NCBI RefSeq assembly: GCF_000986795.1
Contig: NZ_LAYZ01000003.1
Location: forward strand, 97,683 to 161,682
Origin: Salinicoccus sediminis
Lineage (GTDB): Bacteria; Bacillota; Bacilli; Staphylococcales; Salinicoccaceae
Direction: 5' to 3'
Length of the DNA: 64,000 nucleotides
Shown here in pieces: positions 36,659 through 44,835 of this stretch (the first letter of the stretch is position 1; every line of letters begins with the position of its first letter). Both the position numbers and the translations under genes were made by a program. The notes below the pieces were generated by a model that was given only the letters and a program-made list of their open reading frames with translations, was not told the DNA's origin and searched no databases.

Positions 36659-36692
36659 AGGTGCCATTGAATTGAAATGGCACCTCCTTTAC
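36659..36692. terminator. Terminator between the small peptide and copD
   Basis: AGGTGCCATT / AATGGCACCT perfect stem with loop GAATTGA; usable in both directions, ending copD on the minus strand. Confidence 0.85.
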
Positions 36693-36718
36693 TTATACAT
36701 CGACTTATCTTACTGCAC

Positions 36719-37864
36719 CTATTGCACACCTAAAATAATCCCAAGATAAATGGATACAGACATTAGGAAAGAGGAGAACGTAGAAGCGAAGACAGACTTC
36801 TTTCGTACAGCCGAGTATATAGTCAGTAATAAAAATAACAAACCTAAAGCAAACAGCAGGTAGTTTTCTAAACCAAATAACATAGTGACGTTAAATATGT
36901 CCTTCTGTTCAGCATTTTGAATGGTATTTACAATATCTCCATTGTAAAATAAGTTGAACAGGGGAGAAGCCCCCTCTGCTTTTATTAGACTATAAATTTG
37001 ATGAGGCGGCCATGATTGTCCCATAAATGCTGTTATACCGAAGACAATTAGGGCATAAACACTTTCTAATTTCACCCATTTCAAAGGGTTGAATGAATTG
37101 CGATTATGATTCTTCCTAAACAAGATTCCATTAATTAAAGCGAATATTACAAGTGAAATAATAAACACATGCTTTAAAATCAACGCTTGGCCATAATTCA
37201 CTATAAGACTGTTTTGATATTCCTGCAAAACAGAAGCATTTACATCATCATATGAATCAATATCAATCTCCATTGTAAAGTAACCTGTGACAATTGCCAT
37301 TGTCAGACATATTATTGCAACGGGAGTAAACCACTTCAAAAATGAAGACCAATTTTGTTTATCTTTAGAAAACCAGCCGATTACAAAAAGGATTCCTATC
37401 CATATGGTAGTTGAGAGAAAATGAAGTGTATGCACAATAAAGCCTCGCCATTCAGTAATAGTCGAAGCATGAGCAGAATATGTATAACCCAACAACATCA
37501 TCAAAGTCAGCGTCAGCGCCCATATTTTTAAATGCGGTTTTATCGTAAAGTGATTTGCTCTTAAAACAAAGAGAAGTATAACAGCAATAAAACTAATAAA
37601 TAACCATGACTTTCCTATTTCAAAGGTTAATACTACAGTTTTCAAAGTAAACCAAAGACTCAGATCCGCTGATAGTAAGTAAGCAGTTTGAAAAATTGGG
37701 AAAAAGGCGGCTATGGGTATGGAAACAGCCGTTAAATACAGTAACTTTTTGGGTATGTACAAAGTTGTCTTTTTATCTCTCGGGACCATGTATAAAACCA
37801 AGGAACCGATGAGAACCGAGAAACAGATATATAATATAAATTCAGTCAAGGAAACTAAAAGCAA
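36719..37864 (-). CDS. CopD-family copper transport membrane protein
   Basis: The 381-residue polytopic protein (about eight to nine helices) has the CopD/YcnJ-type segments TLKTVVLTFEIGKSWLFISF, YTYSAHASTITEWRGFIVHTLH, IGILFVIGWFSKD and ILKHVFIISLVIFALINGIL, with conserved His and Met. It probably moves copper across the membrane with the CopC-like protein encoded just upstream, two bases away. In Bacillus YcnJ the two domains are fused; here they are separate. Confidence 0.82.
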   Translation of the reverse strand: MLLVSLTEFILYICFSVLIGSLVLYMVPRDKKTTLYIPKKLLYLTAVSIPIAAFFPIFQTAYLLSADLSLWFTLKTVVLTFEIGKSWLFISFIAVILLFVLRANHFTIKPHLKIWALTLTLMMLLGYTYSAHASTITEWRGFIVHTLHFLSTTIWIGILFVIGWFSKDKQNWSSFLKWFTPVAIICLTMAIVTGYFTMEIDIDSYDDVNASVLQEYQNSLIVNYGQALILKHVFIISLVIFALINGILFRKNHNRNSFNPLKWVKLESVYALIVFGITAFMGQSWPPHQIYSLIKAEGASPLFNLFYNGDIVNTIQNAEQKDIFNVTMLFGLENYLLFALGLLFLLLTIYSAVRKKSVFASTFSSFLMSVSIYLGIILGVQ

Positions 37865-37865
37865 T

Positions 37866-38501
37866 TCAACGCCCCTCCGATTTCTTCCGCTTATCCGCGA
37901 ATATCCAAATAATCAATATAATACCTGACATAAGAAGAAAAATTATTATTACTATACTTAAAGAATCTTGTTCCTCCATATTCTTTGTTTCTTCATTAGA
38001 TGTATCTTTTGATTCTGCTGCTTGATTATTAGATTTATTTTCTATTCTGGTGCTATCACTGTTCTGGTTATCTTTCTTCGGGGCTGTACCAATACCGTCT
38101 TTATTTTCTTCAGAATCATTCTGACTCATCTTATTCTTGGAGATTGAAAAAATATAGTTATTCTCAATCACATGTCCATCACTTCCAATTATTCTCCAAT
38201 TTACCTTATAGGTTCCCGGGTCAAGAAAATCTTCAAATGTTACTTTCATAACATTACCTTCTATAGCAATTTTAGAAGGTTGAATCTCTTGATCATTTTC
38301 ATTAATAAGAGAAAGGGTGCTTGCATTTTCAATTTTTGTACTAAAAGAGAGTTCCATTGTGTCTACACTTTCTTCAAGCTTTTCTCCACTTTTTGGATCA
38401 GCTGATTCTAAAACAGAGTGACCACTGGCTTCTTCAAATGGAATCGCAACGAATAACAGTGTGGCCACTGTAACCATAAATATTATTCTCAAATCAAACA
38501 T
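37866..38501 (-). CDS. CopC-domain copper-binding protein with C-terminal anchor
   Basis: The 211-residue precursor has a signal peptide (FMVTVATLLFVAIPFEEASG). The CopC beta-barrel follows, opening GHSVLESADPKSGEKL with its copper-binding N-terminal His after cleavage, and the second His in SDGHVIENNY. A Ser/Asn/Lys/Glu linker and a C-terminal membrane helix (SIVIIIFLLMSGIILIIWIF) end the chain. It binds copper outside the membrane and hands it to CopD. Start ATG follows AGGAGAATG. Confidence 0.85.
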   Translation of the reverse strand: MFDLRIIFMVTVATLLFVAIPFEEASGHSVLESADPKSGEKLEESVDTMELSFSTKIENASTLSLINENDQEIQPSKIAIEGNVMKVTFEDFLDPGTYKVNWRIIGSDGHVIENNYIFSISKNKMSQNDSEENKDGIGTAPKKDNQNSDSTRIENKSNNQAAESKDTSNEETKNMEEQDSLSIVIIIFLLMSGIILIIWIFADKRKKSEGR

Positions 38502-38621
38502 GTATCATTCTCCTGTTCAAACTATCATATTTTATATAGCAATGATATCACTTAAACAATTAATACAATGTTTGCTATAAAAGTTGTAATGAAATCGTCA
38601 AATATATGGTAATGAAACGTG

Positions 38622-38660
38622 CTAAAAAAGCTGCCAGAATATAATGACAGCTTTTTTACA
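38622..38660. terminator. Terminator of czcD
   Basis: AAAAAAGCTG...CAGCTTTTTT stem, symmetric, between czcD (minus) and the copC upstream region. Confidence 0.75.
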
Positions 38661-38679
38661 ATCCAATATATTCTACTGT

Positions 38680-39609
38680 TTAATGTTCATGCTCCGGATT
38701 TTCATCCTTGCACATTACAGAATTTTTATGAGGATGATTTTCACTTTCCATCTGAATAGTTGCATGCCCAATATTCTCGTCTTCCAACTTTTGTTCAATT
38801 GTTCTCAGTATTTCTTCGCTTTCCTGAATAGGAATGGTGCCATCCACTACCACATGGCACGAGAGTGCATTTTGACCACTTGTTATACTCCATACATGCA
38901 AGTCATGCATGTTATTTACACCGGGAATGCGCTCTATGGTTCTAATCACTGCATCGATCTCAACATTTTTGGGTGTGCCTTCCATCAGTACATGAATGGA
39001 ATCTTTTGTCACACGCCATCCGCTTATCAATACAAGCACTGCAACAATCACACTCGCCAACGGATCTGCCCAACCCCAGTTGAAGAAGATGATCATCAGC
39101 GCCGCAATAATGGCTCCTACTGAACCAAGCAGATCGCCCAGCACATGTAAAAATGCTGCACGTATGTTCAAGTTTTCCTTTGTATCTCCTCCTCGCATGA
39201 GGAGCCATGCTACAAGTATATTTACCAATAACCCAATGGTAGCAATTATCAACATGCCAGTAGAGGCCACTTCAGGTGGATTCGCAAAACGTTGATATGC
39301 CTCATAAAAAATGTAGATAGCAATCAGTACCAGAGTAACGCCATTAAATACTGCTGCAAGAATTTCAAATCGTTTGTATCCATATGTTTTACTATAATCG
39401 GCCGCTTTTTCTCCAAGTATAAAAGCCAACAATCCCACACCCAGCGAAATTGAATCACTTAACATATGTCCCGCATCAGCTAGTAAGGCGAGACTATTTG
39501 TCAGGAATCCTCCAATTGCTTCAATAATCATATAAACTGTGATAATTATGAAACTGATCATCAAGGTCTTTTTGTTCGCACCATGTGTATGGTCATGCTC
39601 CTGACTCAT
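38680..39609 (-). CDS. czcD: Cation diffusion facilitator, zinc/cobalt/cadmium exporter
   Basis: The 309-residue CDF protein has a His-rich start (MSQEHDHTHG), six helices, the HxxxD zinc site in ALLADAGHMLSDSISLG (helix 2) and VLGDLLGSVGAIIAA (helix 5). The C-terminal cytosolic domain contains HDLHVWSITSGQNALSCHVV and ends with a Cys/His metal tail. It exports Zn (and Co/Cd) by proton antiport. It follows the ArsR repressor czrA on the same strand. Confidence 0.92.
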   Translation of the reverse strand: MSQEHDHTHGANKKTLMISFIIITVYMIIEAIGGFLTNSLALLADAGHMLSDSISLGVGLLAFILGEKAADYSKTYGYKRFEILAAVFNGVTLVLIAIYIFYEAYQRFANPPEVASTGMLIIATIGLLVNILVAWLLMRGGDTKENLNIRAAFLHVLGDLLGSVGAIIAALMIIFFNWGWADPLASVIVAVLVLISGWRVTKDSIHVLMEGTPKNVEIDAVIRTIERIPGVNNMHDLHVWSITSGQNALSCHVVVDGTIPIQESEEILRTIEQKLEDENIGHATIQMESENHPHKNSVMCKDENPEHEH

Positions 39610-39621
39610 CCAATCCCCTCC

Positions 39622-39637
39622 TCTGAATATTTGCAGA
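39622..39637 (-). promoter_or_regulatory. Possible CzrA half-operator
   Basis: TCTGAATATTTGCAGA upstream of czcD resembles the TGAACAAATATTCAGA-type operator of S. aureus czr. It lies between czrA and czcD, so it could control the second gene. Confidence 0.35.
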
Positions 39638-39686
39638 TCGATATATTAAATCGATTTATATATATAGTTCTTTCATATTTCTTTGG

Positions 39687-40007
39687 TCAGTGATGACAAG
39701 CGTGATCAATTGTTTCTTTCAACATGTTCATTACATGTGCATCGTCATGGGAATAATATAGAGTCGTCCCCGCTCTTCTATATTTGACCAAGCGTAAATT
39801 CTTCAAAAACCGTAATTGGTGGGAGACAGTAGATTGTCTTAAATGTAAGTTTTCAGCGATATCATTTACGGAATATTCTTTAAGAAACAGCAAATTTAGT
39901 ATTCTGATTCGCGTCGGGTCACTTAATGCTTTAAAAGTCTGGGAAACAACAAATAAAGTTTCTTCATCAAGATCTTTATGATTAACCACTGTTTCGTTTT
40001 CTTCCAT
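39687..40007 (-). CDS. czrA: Zinc-responsive ArsR repressor CzrA
   Basis: The 106-residue ArsR/SmtB protein has the [23 protein letters not shown] and the alpha-5 zinc-binding set in [21 protein letters not shown] (Asp, His, His, His), as in S. aureus CzrA. It derepresses czcD on zinc binding. It precedes czcD by 77 bases, a normal czrAB order. Confidence 0.9.
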   Translation of the reverse strand: MEENETVVNHKDLDEETLFVVSQTFKALSDPTRIRILNLLFLKEYSVNDIAENLHLRQSTVSHQLRFLKNLRLVKYRRAGTTLYYSHDDAHVMNMLKETIDHACHH

Positions 40008-40202
40008 GTCTTTTATGATTACTCACCTCTCCCTATTTAAGTAGGTCTAATATTAATATTGGTATATCTATATATAGTCATATATTAAAAATATCTAGCA
40101 TTATTGTCAAGCCTCTCATTCTAATTGATACACAATCGCAACTATCTTTTTCCTATCAATTATATTTATATTTTTTGATGTTATGTTATTAACGTCTATT
40201 TA

Positions 40203-40325
40203 TGGTAGACCCTAAATAGACATTACAGAGATATTGATTACGCTGGTTTCCAAGTGTGTGATTAGGGTGTTTGATAAGATCATGCCAAAGAAGAAGTTTT
40301 ATGAAGGTAGGCTTTGTGTGTATGT
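40203..40325 (+). pseudogene. Degenerate coding remnant A
   Basis: CCCTAAATAGACATT...GCTGGTTTC...GTGTTTGATAAGATCATGCC is about 70-75% identical to a segment at 43619-43735. In one frame both encode a related peptide (VIRVFDKIMPKKK here, AVRLFAKFMPHKR there). Stops interrupt the frames. I cannot name the parent gene; an old transposase or recombinase end is one possibility. Confidence 0.4.
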
Positions 40326-40527
40326 AATCATTTAATTAAAACTTAGATCAATCAATGGAAGTGTTAGAAAATTTGTACTGAGAAGATTTTTTAGAGAAAT
40401 AATCCGGTTCTATCGTAAATGAACAACTTGTCTTTAAAGAAGTGAATCAAAAATTATGCTAAAATTATTACCATCAACCAGTTCAATTCTTTGCTGATAG
40501 CAAGGAAGGTGTAGAACTGACACATCA

Positions 40528-40605
40528 AAAAACCCCCAATCTACTAGCATAGAATGGGGGTTCAATAACACCATGAAACTGATTTTTGTTACTTATATTA
40601 TATCA
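40528..40605 (-). ncRNA. Second small antitoxin-like RNA
   Basis: On the minus strand a promoter (-35 TTGAAT, 16-nt spacer, -10 TATAAT at about 40600-40605) reads into a roughly 65-nt RNA beginning AACAAAAATCAGTTTC and ending in the terminator ACCCCCA/TGGGGGT with a T-run (minus strand). Short length, AAAAATCA 5' end and structure resemble the type I antitoxin RNAs of staphylococci. No toxin peptide is recognised opposite it. Confidence 0.5.
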
Positions 40606-40713
40606 TTCTGATTAATATATTCAAATGATAAATAAGAAGTTTGTAGTATCGGGTAACAACTATAGCAATTCAATAATACATTTATATAAATAAATTATTT
40701 GGTGGTGTGAATA

Positions 40714-40989
40714 TTGGCAAAGAAAAAGGAGATTGTAAAATTTACAATTGATTTTGAGTTTACAGAGGGCGAAGATACAAATGCAGTAATATCAGATATT
40801 GTCAGCTTTCATGATGGACAAAATATTCATGAAAGAATGGAAAAGGCTGAGAGTGTCGCTGAGGATCTTGGGGAAGGTCTTAAAAATAAAATCATTGAAG
40901 ATGAGTTTATATGTGTTGATATTACTTTTTTTCGTAGTAATTTAATTAAAGCATTTACATTAAAACCTGACTATGACAGTTTAAAATAA
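40714..40989 (+). CDS. Hypothetical protein at the island right end, 91 aa
   Basis: TTG at 40714 follows GGTGGTG. The acidic product (KKKEIVKFTIDFEFTEGEDT at the start) has alternating strand/helix pattern and no membrane segment. It is the last gene before the right arm motifs, a place often used by small cargo or regulatory genes. Function unknown. Confidence 0.5.
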   Translation: MAKKKEIVKFTIDFEFTEGEDTNAVISDIVSFHDGQNIHERMEKAESVAEDLGEGLKNKIIEDEFICVDITFFRSNLIKAFTLKPDYDSLK

Positions 40990-40994
40990 ATGAA

Positions 40995-41019
40995 TTTCAG
41001 GGCAATAAAAGGGCAAATA
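40995..41019 (+). repeat. Right arm-like motifs of element 2
   Basis: TTTCAGGGCAATAAAAGGGCAAATA; the first part matches the element 1 right end and the second part (41010-41019) matches the island left end. Confidence 0.5.
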
Positions 41020-41109
41020 GCATTGGAATTTTTCTTAAGGAAATGATTGAGAAAGGTTGATTTAAAAGGATTTTTGTTAACCCCTGTAGAGGGGGAATTG
41101 GAGATCTTC

Positions 41110-41125
41110 ATTGAGTGGGAATAAC
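41110..41125 (+). repeat. Right att repeat (attR)
   Basis: ATTGAGTGGGAATAAC repeats the guaA 3' end with one change (C to T). Confidence 0.75.
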
Positions 41126-41139
41126 GATAAATAAAGAAG

Positions 41140-41176
41140 AAACCTTATGAAAACAATGTTCATAAGGTTTCTTTTT
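41140..41176 (+). terminator. Original guaA terminator, displaced by the island
   Basis: AAACCTTATGAA / TTCATAAGGTTT perfect 12-bp stem, loop AACAATG, then CTTTTTG. It lies 15 bases after the right att repeat, the distance expected downstream of the guaA stop before insertion. Confidence 0.85.
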
Positions 41177-41497
41177 GTATTATTTTTAGTTTTAAGGGAA
41201 AACTCAGGATAAGAATTTTACATAATAGGAGAAATTCATAAAATATAGGCTAACAATGATATTACTTATATATAGCTCAGCCTCAATAATATTATTTTCA
41301 ATGACAATTACTTCAAATTTACCAGAAGTCCCTGTCTTCTTTCAAATTTCAACTGTCTGATCTCCATTCGTTTAATCGCCTCCGGTATATTCATTACGTT
41401 TATGGTTCATTTCAGTATATGTAATTATTTGGTATAGTATGAGTATAACAAATTAATCTTAATTTTTAGAAATTTTTCAAAGGAACGAGTTATTACT
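41177..41497. other. Non-coding spacer before the Nudix gene
   Basis: No gene is supported. TTTGGTATAGTATGAG near 41428-41443 gives a good -10 TATAGT for the Nudix gene; the -35 is unclear. Confidence 0.35.
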
Positions 41498-42004
41498 ATG
41501 GAGAAATGGGATGCTTACGACAGTAAGTTAAAAAAGTTGAATTTTGATTTAACTAGAGGAGAGAACATTCCTGATGATGTATTTCATTTGGTTTCAGAAG
41601 TGATAGTAATCAATCTAGATGGGAACTTTTTAGCCATGAAGAGAGATTATAATAAAGCGTCGTACCCCGGTTTTTATGAAGTATCAGCAGGTGGGAGTGT
41701 TTTAAAAGATGAAGACCCGACTGATGCTGCTAAAAGAGAGACACTGGAGGAGACAGGTATTAGAATAACGAGCTTAGAAAAACGGAACATCTATATTTTT
41801 GAAGAATACAATACCATTTTCGTCTCTTTTATTGCTCATGTGGATATTCCAAAGGACAGCATTGTTTTACAAGAAGATGAAACAATTAATTACAAGTGGA
41901 TTTCCAATGAAGAAATATATTCCTTTTTGAGTTCTGATGCTTGTGTACCTGGTCGAAATCAAAGAACTATAAATGACCTTTTTGGGGTGACCCTAAATAA
42001 ATAG
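41498..42004 (+). CDS. Nudix hydrolase
   Basis: The 168-residue protein carries a complete Nudix box, GGSVLKDEDPTDAAKRETLE followed by ETGI (GX5EX7REUXEEXGU), at about residues 66-90. Upstream VSEVIVINLDGNFLAMKRDY is the usual beta-sheet; the C-terminal part has YKWISNEEIYSFL. It hydrolyses a nucleoside-diphosphate-linked compound; the substrate is not identifiable. The start ATG has AAAGGAACGAG upstream. Confidence 0.88.
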   Translation: MEKWDAYDSKLKKLNFDLTRGENIPDDVFHLVSEVIVINLDGNFLAMKRDYNKASYPGFYEVSAGGSVLKDEDPTDAAKRETLEETGIRITSLEKRNIYIFEEYNTIFVSFIAHVDIPKDSIVLQEDETINYKWISNEEIYSFLSSDACVPGRNQRTINDLFGVTLNK

Positions 42005-42226
42005 TGTGATGGTGCTGATACTACTGAACTCAAAGTGTAAACAAGCCCGAAGCAATCTATAAAGGGAAATTGTTATATGCTAATATCTTCAAACGCAGCT
42101 ACTATATCATCGTTTGGAAGCTCAATTGAACGCAGACATTTCGGTATCTCATATTGCAATATGAATGGATATTAAACGACAAATAATAACTTTAAAATAC
42201 ATAGGAGTTTTATTAAATGACGAATT
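42005..42226. other. Spacer between the Nudix gene and IS30 copy
   Basis: A perfect 14-bp palindrome CATATTGCAATATG lies at 42150-42163. No gene is seen. Confidence 0.3.
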
Positions 42227-43280
42227 GTAATATTAAGTGCAACACCTGAAAAAATGGTATAAAAAACACCCATGACAGTTTCGTGTAGAATGTAGATAAC
42301 CACACCTAACACCGACACGGAGGGACTGTCATGAGCCATCAACATCTTACCACATTCGAACGGACACGCATAGAAACGCTGCGGTCTGCCGGGCTGTCCA
42401 TGCGGGCCATTGCCCGGCGCATCGGACGGCATGTATACACCGTCTCCCGAGAAATCAGACGCAATGCCGCCGGGCGCCAATATAGCGCTGAGAAAGCAGA
42501 ATCCATCTATCAGGAACGCAGAACACACTGCGGTCGGATCGGCAAATGGACACCGGAATTGGCGATGATCCTGTCGGAAAAACTGGCGGCCACCTGGTCG
42601 CCGGAACAGATCATCGGCCGGTGCTTTCAAGGTAAGCTTAGCTTCAAAACCATCTACCGGTGGCTCTACCAGAGACTGTTGCCTGAAACAGACACCTGGT
42701 GACTGCGGCACAAAGGCAAGCGGCAGAAACCCAAAGAGACACGGAGGCGGTTCAATATCGGCACTTCCATTCGCAAGCGGCCGAAATCGATCAGAAAACG
42801 GAACACGTTTGGCCATTGGGAACTCGATACGGTCGTTTCCAGCCGGGGCAAAAGTAAGGGCTGCCTGGCTACCTTTGTCGAACGGAAAACCCGGTGGTAT
42901 GTCGCGCTGAAAATGAAAGACCGTTCCGCCGGCGCCATGGCACAGGCGGTAAGCACACTGCATCATCAGTTGCCTGCTGGTGCCTTCCGGACGGCAACCG
43001 TCGATCGGGGCAAAGAATTCGCGTGTTATAAAACACTGGAACAGACATTGGGGATTTCAGTCTATTTCGCTGATCCCTATGCCTCGTGGCAACGGGGCAG
43101 TAATGAAAATGCCAATGGCCTGCTCCGGGAATTCTTTCCCAAGCGCACAGATCTTGCACTGATTTCAGATGAATCCGTTCGCAAGGCGCTGTCTCTGATC
43201 AATCAGAGACCCAGAAAATGCTTGGGATGGAAAACAACACACGAAGCGTTTCAGGAAGAACTGTTGCACTTAAATTGACA
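42227..43280 (+). mobile_element. IS30-family insertion sequence
   Basis: Inverted ends GTAATATTAAGTGCAACA (42227-42244) and the complement of TGTTGCACTTAAATTGAC (43262-43279) share TTAAGTGCAACA. The single transposase reading frame between them carries an in-frame stop, so this copy is probably inactive. Length about 1.05 kb, standard for the family. Confidence 0.85.
42331..43278 (+). pseudogene. IS30-family transposase, interrupted by one TGA
   Basis: The frame begins MSHQHLTTFERTRIETLRSA, with the IS30 N-terminal HTH (SMRAIARRIGRHVYTVSREI). It is interrupted by TGA at 42700-42702 and continues in the same frame to 43278. The DDE triad is visible: FGHWELDTVVS (Asp), TVDRGKEFA (Asp) and NENANGLLREFF (Glu). 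Without the stop it would be about 315 residues. The codon was perhaps CGA (Arg). High GC compared with neighbours suggests recent arrival from another host. Confidence 0.88.
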
Positions 43281-43544
43281 AACCGTCATGTATTTTATAA
43301 TTTTCCTTTCTCTTCATAGAGATTAGCTTAAAAGTTTAGGTTTTTGAACTTGATACTATATGTCATAATTTCGATTTGATAAAACTGACTCTAAGTGTTG
43401 ATAATATTGGCATAAACACAAAAAACTTGCATTTTTACCTAGTAATGTACGTATTAAGCGCCCAGTAAAGAACATATTGGGTAAGGTGCATGATTTTTGT
43501 ATATTTCTTAAAGAAAGGGATATTTATATCATGGAAAATTGTAC
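43279..43544. other. AT-rich spacer after IS30
   Basis: No gene or clear regulatory element apart from AT-rich stretches; AAAGAAAGGGATATTTATATCATGG resembles a ribosome site before a broken frame at 43531. Confidence 0.3.
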
Positions 43545-43735
43545 AGAGAAAAACTCCCAAATCAACTGTTACAGACGCTGATTAGTAGTCATGTGAGTGA
43601 AAAGACGTTGGAACGGATGGCCCTAAATAGACATTCCAGGAATATTGAGTCCACTGGTTTCAGAGTGTGCGGTCAGGCTGTTTGCTAAGTTCATGCCACA
43701 TAAACGGCTTATTCGAAAATGCTGAGGCTTAGTAT
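43531..43735 (+). pseudogene. Degenerate coding remnant B
   Basis: A frame with LISSHVSEKTLERMALNRHS, then RNIESTGFRVCGQAVC and a stop, followed in another frame by CAVRLFAKFMPHKRLIRKC. Its 43619-43735 part is related to remnant A at 40203-40325. Parent gene unknown. Confidence 0.4.
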
Positions 43736-43846
43736 GTTTGGAAACTAGCGTTTCTATAACAGTAGATTGGAATTTTTTATTTTACAGGTAAGGCCCTCGT
43801 CACTCTGTTAAAATGAAAATTAACTAACTGAATGGGGTGGATACAT

Positions 43847-44533
43847 ATGGAGTTGATTTATAAAGGCAAGACCAAGGATGTATATCAGGATGATGACAGG
43901 CAGATTGTACTGTACTTTAAAGATGATATGACCGGCAAGGATGGTGTGTTCGATCCGGGCGAGAATCAGGTTGGACTCCAGGTTGAGGGTTCCGGGAAAG
44001 CGGGACTTCAGATGACGAGTTTCTTCTTTGAGAAACTGAATGCTGCGGGTATTCCGACCCATTATGTGGATGCGGATATTGAAGCGCGTGAAATGCGGGT
44101 TAGAAAAGTATCTGTGTTCGGGGAAGGGCTGGAGGTCATCTGCCGTTTCAAAGCTGTGGGCAGCTTCACCCGCCGTTATGGTGATTATATTGAAGAGGGT
44201 GGGGAACTGCCGGCCTATGTGGAAATGACTTTGAAGGATGACGAGCGTCAGGATCCGCTGATCAATGAAGCTGCCCTGGAAACCCTCGGTATATTGAAAC
44301 CGGGTGAGTACGGGGAGATTGCGGAACTGACTGTGAAGATCAGCGAAGTCGTCAAAGATGAACTGGCACAGCGGGGTCTTGATCTGTACGATATCAAATT
44401 GGAGTTCGGACGGGATGATGAAACCGGTGAAGTGCTGCTGATCGATGAGATTTCCGGCGGCAATATGCGTGTCTATAAATCCGGTGAATATATAGAGCCC
44501 CTGAAATTGAATGCGATCCTGTTTGATGCGTGA
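43847..44533 (+). CDS. purC: SAICAR synthetase (PurC family)
   Basis: ATG at 43847 gives 228 residues. It begins LIYKGKTKDVY, the PurC phosphate-binding start, and has VICRFKAVGSFTRRYG, DPLINEAALETLG, LYDIKLEFGRDDETGEVLLIDEISGGNMRVY, all conserved in the family. It ligates aspartate to CAIR with ATP. It stands alone, not in a pur operon, and the N-terminal half is divergent from the main staphylococcal PurC, so a second paralogue is possible. Confidence 0.88.
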   Translation: MELIYKGKTKDVYQDDDRQIVLYFKDDMTGKDGVFDPGENQVGLQVEGSGKAGLQMTSFFFEKLNAAGIPTHYVDADIEAREMRVRKVSVFGEGLEVICRFKAVGSFTRRYGDYIEEGGELPAYVEMTLKDDERQDPLINEAALETLGILKPGEYGEIAELTVKISEVVKDELAQRGLDLYDIKLEFGRDDETGEVLLIDEISGGNMRVYKSGEYIEPLKLNAILFDA

Positions 44534-44563
44534 TCAAGGGCATTAACAGCTGTTGTGAATGTG

Positions 44564-44598
44564 TTCCGAATGCCGTCCGGTGTTCGGGCTTTTTTATG
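44564..44598 (+). terminator. Terminator of purC
   Basis: CCGAA...TTCGG stem with inner CCG/CGG pairing followed by GCTTTTTT. Confidence 0.7.
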
Positions 44599-44835
44599 TG
44601 TGGCGCATGTTATACTGTAGGTGGATACAGTAAATATAAAGGGAAAACAGTTTCTCTATGAAACCTGAACAGATCACGGTGTCTACTTTGGGACACGTCA
44701 GTTTTGAAAAAATGACTGGAAATTTCACCAGGGCCAAGGGCAGTCGCCAACAATATAATTTAATTAAATATTCAGATTCATCTTATAATATTGTATGATT
44801 GATTTAAAGCATGTTTAGGGGCAGGGGTGAAAAGG
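44599..44835 (+). other. Spacer before the lipoprotein gene
   Basis: Possible promoter TTCAGA...TATAATATTG near 44769-44794 (-10 TATAAT at 44785-44790). Nothing else is recognised. Confidence 0.35.

Larger units (their letters stand above)
23444..41125. mobile_element. Element 2: integrase-less island in the 3' end of guaA, metal-resistance cargo
   Basis: The island is bounded by ATCGAGTGGGAATAAC (23444-23459) and ATTGAGTGGGAATAAC (41110-41125), 15 of 16 identical, with AGGGCAAATA arm-like motifs just inside both ends. It carries restriction/defence remnants, a plasmid-type resolvase, cytochrome c maturation genes, and Cd/Zn/Cu resistance. No tyrosine recombinase is present between the repeats, so it may be a decayed or cis-mobilizable element. 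Gene cassettes differ in base composition, which suggests stepwise assembly. Confidence 0.75.

Noticed and set aside
42172..42966. Long minus-strand frame (264 codons)
   Set aside because: It is antisense to the IS30 transposase, has no ribosome site and its sequence is a mirror of the high-GC coding frame.
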